The notes beneath the pieces are model-generated. The model was not told the DNA's origin. It made no database searches and was given only the letters and a program-made list of their open reading frames with translations. DNA of 64,000 nucleotides from Brachypodium distachyon. Its lineage: Eukaryota > Streptophyta > Magnoliopsida > Poales > Poaceae. How positions within the stretch are numbered: the stretch's first letter is position 1; every line of letters begins with the position of its first letter. The stretch spans positions 23,147,501 through 23,211,500 of the forward strand of contig NC_016131.3 of assembly GCF_000005505.3 (NCBI RefSeq). Reading direction: 5' to 3'. The translations under genes were made by a program, and so were the position numbers. This document shows positions 58,175-64,000 of this stretch, one piece after another.

Positions 58175-58535
58175 TCAAGCTAAAACAAAAACTAAGGTGA
58201 TGCCCACACTCCAAGATGCCACTGCAAAATCCCTAACTTGTCCAACCTCTACATTCACAATCTTCCTTTCTTCCGGTTCTCTTTTCAGCTCTTCATTCTG
58301 CTTCTGATTTTCAGCAATCTTGCTTTCCAACTCTTCTATCACTTGGTCCTGGAAAGCAAGCTCAATCTCAAGCTTTAACATGTCATCTAGTAATTTTTGG
58401 TTCTTCATCTTCTCTTCTTTCACCTGTGCTTCATAACTAGCCAAAATCTTGTTCATCGCATCACTGCTCTCGCCCAGATTCTGCTCGTCGTCATCATGCT
58501 CATGCTCCAACAAGTAATCTGGGTCAAAATAACCC
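58175..58535 (-). pseudogene. Coiled-coil plus membrane-anchor fragment, like the C-terminal half of GRF zinc-finger proteins
   Basis: On the minus strand the frame reads RNQGYFDPDYLLEHEHDDDE, then a coiled coil (NKILASYEAQVKEEKMKNQK, QVIEELESKIAENQKQNEEL) and a hydrophobic C-terminus (VASWSVGITLVFVLA). This order is what I recall from the C-terminal half of small plant At4g04775-like proteins with a GRF zinc finger, which are common near Mutator elements in grasses. The GRF zinc-finger exon is not found upstream, so this is a fragment or the last exon of a broken gene. An acceptor-like TGTGTAG precedes it. Family assignment is from memory and moderate. Confidence 0.5.
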
Positions 58536-59883
58536 TGGTTGCGCTACACAATTTAACAGTACACCCCAACCATGGAAGCAGCCATGAGTACTAACCAACA
58601 ACCAAACAGGATATCCAACTCGAAATGAAGCCGGCCAATGCAAAATTGCTCACCTTCTCCACAGAATCGATGCTACTCTCCACCGAATCGATGAGCCAGT
58701 CCATCATGGAAGCTCCTCCGTCGTCTGTGAACCCACCGCGCCCCATCCCGGTCCACGGTGGCCAAATCGACCTCAATTCGGGATCAAATCGGAGGATTCG
58801 TCTTCAAATCGGGCTCAACTCGGACGATTCGAGGGGAAATTTTATCATAGTAAATATTCCAGGGGTCGGAAGGGAGGGGGGGCATACGAATCTATGGGCT
58901 CTATTACCTCAGGTGCTGGTGCAGCACTACGCGGCATCCCGTCGATTTCGGATTGGTCCGCCGGCGCTGGTGGCAGCAGGGGTGCGGATGAGGTTCCCGG
59001 GTGGACTAGAACCTACGCGAAGCTCTCGACGCGTTCCAGCGGCGGCGTGAGGAGAGGACTGCAGGGGGTTGCGGGTTCGAACACGGCGCTGGTGGAGGCA
59101 GGGGAGCAATGGACGCGGGTGCCGATGCGTGCAAGGGAAGGCAGGGGTCAGCCTGTGAGGATGCCGGCGCGGTTGGCGGTCGCGGCGCGGGTGCCGGCGG
59201 CACTTCGGGGGCCGGCAGGGGTGCGTGGTGCGGTGAGGCTATCGGCGCGGTGCGGCGGTGGCGGCGGCACGAGCAAGCTGCGTGGGGGCTAGGGCAACGA
59301 GCTGCGGGATCGCGCTCTTAAGGCCAATGTGGGTCCCACCCGATAACTAAGTGTCCTAGCTAAGCTAATGGCCGGACTGCATGTAAACAGAGTACTTACT
59401 CTGATTTTTGCACTTTGCCCCCCAGGTATCCGTGAATGCGTTCCCGAGAGGCGCCTCTGTTCGTAACGTCTCTCGCTAAGAAGACGTCCTACAAAGTGTT
59501 TGGCCGCCAGTCATCAGTTCGTTTGAGCTATTCCTCCGTAAATCAGTAGCAGATACATCACCAAGTGGAGTAGAGAAGTGGAGACAAAATCTACCACCTT
59601 TATTACCGATCTCCGGAGTCCGCCATCTTTGCTCTCCTACTGCCCTACTTGGCGTCTTGGCCTTCCTGACGTCCTCCTCCTGGCCGCCCTTGTACTCGCC
59701 AAGGGCAGCGCCGGCAGATCAGCAGATGCGCCACTGCGGTCTCAACCATGTGCAGAGTCTAAGTCTAAACCAAGGACATGAGGTAGGCCTGGGCCGTCGG
59801 TCTATGTGGACTGTGGTCTATTCGATCATTAGAGGTATTTGAAGTTGGATCACGAACCCCATAGTAATCGAATAAGATCCGAT
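58536..59883. other. GC-rich spacer, possible right end of the MULE
   Basis: Several GC-driven open frames on both strands (58.6-59.3 kb) with no recognisable domain. GTGGGTCCCACCC at about 59329 echoes GTGGGTCCCACCC at about 53800. TTTTTGCACTTTGCCCC at about 59407-59423 is a rough inverted match to GGGGCTTTTCGCAAAA at 53625-53640, a candidate but weak TIR pair for a 5.8-kb element enclosing the transposase and the two following ORFs. Confidence 0.35.
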
Positions 59884-62215
59884 ACGCTTGTATGGTTTGT
59901 GGTACGGGTCCGACGGCCATCTTCGTCTTCCCCGGTGCCGACGAGCAGGCAGTGCAGCGTTCAGTAACGGTCTAAAAACATCATCAGACCGTCATTAGCT
60001 TCCTGTAGTAACGGTCGTTACTGATGATGCCATCATCAATGGCGGTCACATATTACACCCGACACTGATGTGGTTTTGCAAAACAAAACAAAAAAGCACG
60101 GCCTCCCGGCCGGCCTGCACCAGAACCAGCGGCAATACACAAATACATCCACAGTGCAATATATCCACAACACACAAATCCATCCACAATCAACAAATCC
60201 CGAATTCCATCCACAATCAACCGAGAGAACTGAGAGGGAGAGAGAACAAAGAGAGGGAGAGGAGAGGTACCTGGAGCCCGAACCCAGACCAGTTGGCGCA
60301 CTGGAGATGGACGGCGGCGCTTCGAGGAGATCGGTGGAGAACGGCCGATGCCGGCCGGATCCACGGTGGACGGGCCGAGGGCGGCCGGTTCCACCGCCAC
60401 GAACGCTGTCGTCCGCAGCAGGAACTTCATCCTCCTCCTCTTCGTCGGTGTGCAGCGCCGAGCTTCTCCTCTCCACCTGCGAGCTGTGAGAAGGCAGTGA
60501 GAGAGAAACGGAGACAGTGAGAGACAGAAATCCGGAGGGAGAGAGACAGCCCAGATCGAGAGGAAAAGACTAACCTCGGGGCGGGGGCACAGGATCTAGA
60601 GGTGGCCGGGGTTGAGGTCGCCGGATCCGGCAGCAAGAGGGGTCGACGACGGCGATTGGCGGCGCGCTGTGGGTCGGAGCAAGGTGCCGCGGCGAGGAAC
60701 GGAGGCGACGGGGCATGGCGCCCTCCAGCGCGGCGGCAGCGACCTGGAACGGAGGCGGCGCCCTGTCCCTCCAACGCGGTGGCGGCGGCCGTGGCTTTTT
60801 TTCTTGAGTTGAGCGGCTGTGGCTGGAATCGTGGTAGGGAGAGAGATAGCAGAGCACAGACGAGAGAGGAAGAGAGAGATGGGTGCGTGGGTGGTGGAGA
60901 CAGAGAGATAAGAAAGAAAGAAGTGGACTGCGAGGGTGCCACCTCACCGATCCAAGCCTCCACCCTTTCAGCCAACCAGAATGTGAAGCACACTGTTTGT
61001 GCTTCCTTTTCATCAGTGTCGGCCGAACATAGCAGGACCGCTACTAGTAACTGAGACATATATTCTCTATTTTGTTTTTGTTTTTATTATTTATTCTTTC
61101 ACAATTTAAATTAGGTTATTGGCTTGTGCAATTCACATTACTTATCATGAATGGTGACTAAGGACTCAAATGGTGATTAAATTGATACAAAATTTGGTTT
61201 GCTGTATCAAACTATGAGGTTTAAACCCAAAGTTATAAAACCTCTACGAAGATAGTCCATAATGTGAAGCATGTACCATTTAAAGTTATAGTATTGACTT
61301 GTCATATTTATCCCAAGCTTGTATACACATTAAATTTGGTCTAAAACTATGTCATCTAAGTGTGAAAAATAATAAGTTTGTACTACATAGTTCATTTTTT
61401 AAATGTTAACATATGATATTATTGTTCCATCATGTCAATCAAGAAAAACTAAGATTTTAGCAAAAAGAATCACATTTTTTTGATTTTTTATTAATTAGTT
61501 ATGATTTTTTCAATTTTCAAAGGTCTCCAGGGCTCATCAGTGGCGGGCTCAATATCAGTGGGTTTATCTGAATTTTGTTATTTTTCACATTGAACCATTA
61601 GTAACGAGACCCGTGACTGATAATTAGTCATCAGTGACGGGCGTACGGCGCCCATCACTGACGTGGCTTTATCAGTGACGGGCTTACCGCGTCCGTGACT
61701 GATGAAGGGTCATCAATGACAGGCACAAACTGATGATGTCTCGTTACATATGCACTGTTTTGTAGCAGTGTGGGACCGAGTGGGCTTTGTGTAGGTGTGC
61801 GACGAGCTCAGCCGACGGGGCGACAAAAGCGCAGCCGGGCTGCGTGCAGGCACACGGGACGTCGGTCATCGAGGACACGAAGGTGTCATCGCCGGCTAGC
61901 CGACGAAGCGGACGGAGGAGGGACGACCATGTTTGCACTGCAAAACGAAGTTCGTGCATGACATTTCTGCACAAGCGAACCGATGGAATTCTGGAGAAAG
62001 CAAGCAACCTTGAAGGCCGGGGGCAGACGAGGGTCCTGGCGTCCTCCTTCAGGATGACCTGCAGCTGGGGACCTCTCGACTTCTTTCGCCTCGGATTCTT
62101 GGCCCTCTCTCGACCTTGGAAAGTTGGTCAGTAGGAGGTAGTAGAATGGAAAGGGTTGGTTACGCATAAATACACCACTGAATGACTAAATTATGTACTA
62201 CAGTACTACTCACTG
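59884..62215 (-). pseudogene. SINA-like pseudogene copy 2, inverted relative to copy 1 and split by a transposon
   Basis: 59900-59950 is the reverse complement of about 49110-49165 (TCTTCGTCTTCCCCGGTGCC). 61771-62215 is the reverse complement of about 48605-49050. On the minus strand the right part encodes FVSSMTDVPCACTQPGCAFV, then ELVAHLHKAHSVPH, the SIAH zinc-finger region. Here the codon that is TAG in copy 1 is CAG. Between the two parts lies a 1.8-kb insertion (59954-61770), and about 60-75 bp of SINA sequence is missing at the junction. The copy also has no RING and other indels, so it is dead. Confidence 0.78.
59954..61770. mobile_element. CACTA-like non-autonomous transposon interrupting SINA-like copy 2
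   Basis: The right terminus, read inward, is CACTGCTACAAAACAG, matching CACTA-superfamily ends. Both ends carry many short subterminal motifs: left AGTAACGGTCGTTACTGATG, ATCAATGGCGGTCAC and ACACTGATG; right CATCAGTGACGGGC (twice), ATCACTGACG and CGTGACTGATGA. The exact left terminus is not evident. The 60.3-61.0 kb interior is GC-rich and purine-striped (GAGAGAGA-type), with ORFs on both strands that show no domain, possibly a captured 5' gene end. 61.05-61.6 kb is AT-rich. No transposase. Confidence 0.6.
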
Positions 62216-63240
62216 GTGTAAAACACGAATCATCATCATATTATTAATGGATACCGTTAAGATAAAAACCTGCTAAAACTGGTTAGCACCAAACCGAATG
62301 GATTAGCATATGACGGGATGGAAAATCTGTCAGAGACAGTTTCTTAATTAGGCATTTTCTCCAAATATAACTCTGGAGAATGTGATGTGACAGAGAACCA
62401 TCTAGAGAGACGCGAAGTCCATAGAGTGCCATTGCAACTATTGATACCCTCTACCAGGTCTCAGGACTTTTAGTCCAAACTGACAGTGAAACAAGAGGAG
62501 ATTTTGGTTAATAATCCTTCCACCCAAAGCAACAACGGACGTTGAAACAAGAGTAGATCTACATGTCGGCTAATGGCCTCTCCACACATAGCCATAAAAA
62601 CATGCTTATTAAAGCCTTGATGGTTGCAGGCTATCTTGTATCCATCAATTTCCGGTCATGTTGCATCTTCCACGAGAAGGCACGTCTCTTTCTTTCTATA
62701 AACAAGGTGATGGAGAGGTTCTGCCCGGTCCCAAGAAAACAAAAGGGCCGCCATTTCTAATCTTCGACCATGTGTTGCAAATAGCAGCCGCACAGATTTT
62801 TCCTTTGTCAGACTCGTCGTGAAGACGCTCTTGTCATTTCAAACACTATCAAATAGTCTGCTGAAAAATAACGACGCGGCAGCAGTTCATTTGAAGCAAA
62901 TAGTTGCTTGCAGCAGAGAGTACAATTAGCACCAACTATCAGGTGCAATGTAAGGCTCGGTCCTTGCATTAGTTGCGATGTTGCAAGCAATTTACCTTTA
63001 CAAAGTTGGTATCAGAGGCTAACAGCAGAGAAGAACTTTGCCATATTTCGGACACCTTGTTAGCCGGTTCCATTTAGAGCATGTACATACCATGTTATTT
63101 GCTATGGCAGAAACGAAGACTGGCAAAAGAAAGGAAGAAAGAAAACCTCTATGTATACAAACGCTAGGTTACGGTATGGAATGCAATGCGAGCACGGGTA
63201 TTCGACTATGAAAATACACCAGGTGCTGCATCGAGTTTAT
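62216..63240. other. Spacer before the RING gene
   Basis: No gene or clear element seen. The last few hundred bases are probably the 3' UTR of the minus-strand RING gene. Confidence 0.5.
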
Positions 63241-63660
63241 TTACATATGTATATGGTCTATATGAACACCACTCCTGCATAGTGGGCAGGAAGCGTTCCT
63301 TTGAAGCCAGCTATCGATGCAACGCACGTGGAAAATGTGGTGGCACTGAGGCAAGGCTCTCACAAACTGCCGCGATCCAAAGTCCTGGTTATTAGCAGGA
63401 GTTTAGTATCATCAATACAAGATTCAAGAAACTAATTGCTGACTGTTATCTGGTGTGAGAATACATCTCAGAATGGTCAGGATCATACTAACCTGGAGGC
63501 AAACTGAACAGCAGCTTCTGTCAGTTTCCTGGTCAGAATTGGTTGAATCGCTGAACCAGATCGTTGGGATCTTGTTGATCAGATCTCTTGACATACCCCC
63601 GGTATTGCCAGTTTCGAAAAGGTCATTGTTATCGATGAATGGTGTACTCAGTAAACTCAT
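63241..63660 (-). CDS. RING-H2 E3 ligase, NIP/ATL-like, 3' part only
   Basis: Two exons on the minus strand: 63660-63493 (56 codons) and 63384-63241 (47 codons plus stop), joined GT-AG after CSVCLQ. The gene continues upstream beyond an acceptor (AATGCAG at 63661), so the N-terminal exons lie between here and the window end or beyond it. The RING-H2 finger is split by the intron: CSVC, then [13 protein letters not shown] with the C-x-H-x2-H-x2-C core, and CPLC. The preceding sequence ([15 protein letters not shown]) fits the conserved GLS/KIP region before the RING in NEP1-interacting-protein-like ligases. Those are membrane-anchored in other plants, but the anchor would be in the missing exons. 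Substrate unknown. Confidence 0.82.
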
Positions 63661-64000
63661 CTGCATTGCACACAACATTGAATCAGACCTTCAGTATGGT
63701 GTGTAAGTAACTCCCTCTGCAATACAACCTTGCAAATTTGCAATCCACACCAAATGCAATTAGGGTTGTCGTGCCTAGATGTTATTGCTTCTGACACTAT
63801 CTAGAGTATCTACGTTGAAGGAAATACTATGTGGTCCCTGAAAAACAGATAGTGTGAAATGATCACTCGGAGATTTAATGATGTGTGATCTATTCAGTAT
63901 AGAGGTCAGTATCAAAATTTGTTGAGTTCTCAATTTAATTTTCCATCATATACTTATGCCAAGTATTTTCACTTATGCTAATGCCTTTTTCATGCACTAT

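Noticed and set aside
60427..61059. 210-codon minus-strand ORF rich in Ser/Pro/Arg
   Set aside because: Low-complexity purine/pyrimidine-striped sequence inside the CACTA-like element; no recognisable domain.

Overview
The window is plant nuclear DNA from a grass (Poaceae). The evidence is spliced genes with GT-AG introns, GC-rich 5' exons typical of grass genes, many Stowaway MITEs with the TA-CTCCCTCCGT terminus, Tourist-like MITEs with TAA/TTA target duplications, and predicted proteins that match grass families I recognise from memory. I cannot name the species.

Layout, left to right. (1) 0-4.5 kb: an unrecognised acidic/basic 207-codon ORF, then a two-exon SINA-like E3 ligase gene on the minus strand (3.3-4.5 kb). 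(2) 6.3-9.9 kb: the mitochondrial complex II subunit SDH3 on the minus strand, two coding exons and a probable 5' UTR exon 2.5 kb upstream. (3) 11.9-15.5 kb: a complete six-exon VPS24/CHMP3 (ESCRT-III) gene on the plus strand. (4) 15.9-20.9 kb: a MITE-, SINE- and transposon-rich spacer. (5) 21.2-24.6 kb: an intact nine-exon serine carboxypeptidase (CBP3 type). (6) 26.5-38.3 kb: a LINE fragment, then a second carboxypeptidase copy that keeps only exons 4-9 and is split by a 7.1-kb LINE in intron 4. (7) 39.1-43.9 kb: an eight-exon MPDU1-type PQ-loop gene on the minus strand. Its first intron holds a diverged copy of exon 1 and a 528-bp solo LTR. (8) 44.2-50.7 kb: MITEs, a triplicated small domain, a long-TIR transposon, LINE relics and a SINA-like pseudogene. 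(9) 51.0-52.0 kb: two small related genes in divergent orientation. (10) 53.6-59.4 kb: a Mutator-like (MULE) transposase gene with one nonsense codon and a lost C-terminus, followed by two further ORFs that may belong to the same element. (11) 59.9-62.2 kb: an inverted second copy of the SINA-like pseudogene, split by a CACTA-like element. (12) 63.2 kb to the end: the 3' part of a RING-H2 gene on the minus strand.

The working genes are unrelated housekeeping functions: ubiquitin ligases, respiratory complex II, endosomal sorting, proteolysis and dolichol-sugar use. They do not form a pathway. The main biological interest is how duplications and nested insertions have remodelled them. The two carboxypeptidase copies act as mutual 'empty site' controls that order the insertions, and MPDU1 carries what looks like a spliceable alternative first exon. 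I found no CRISPR, operon or obviously new enzymatic system.
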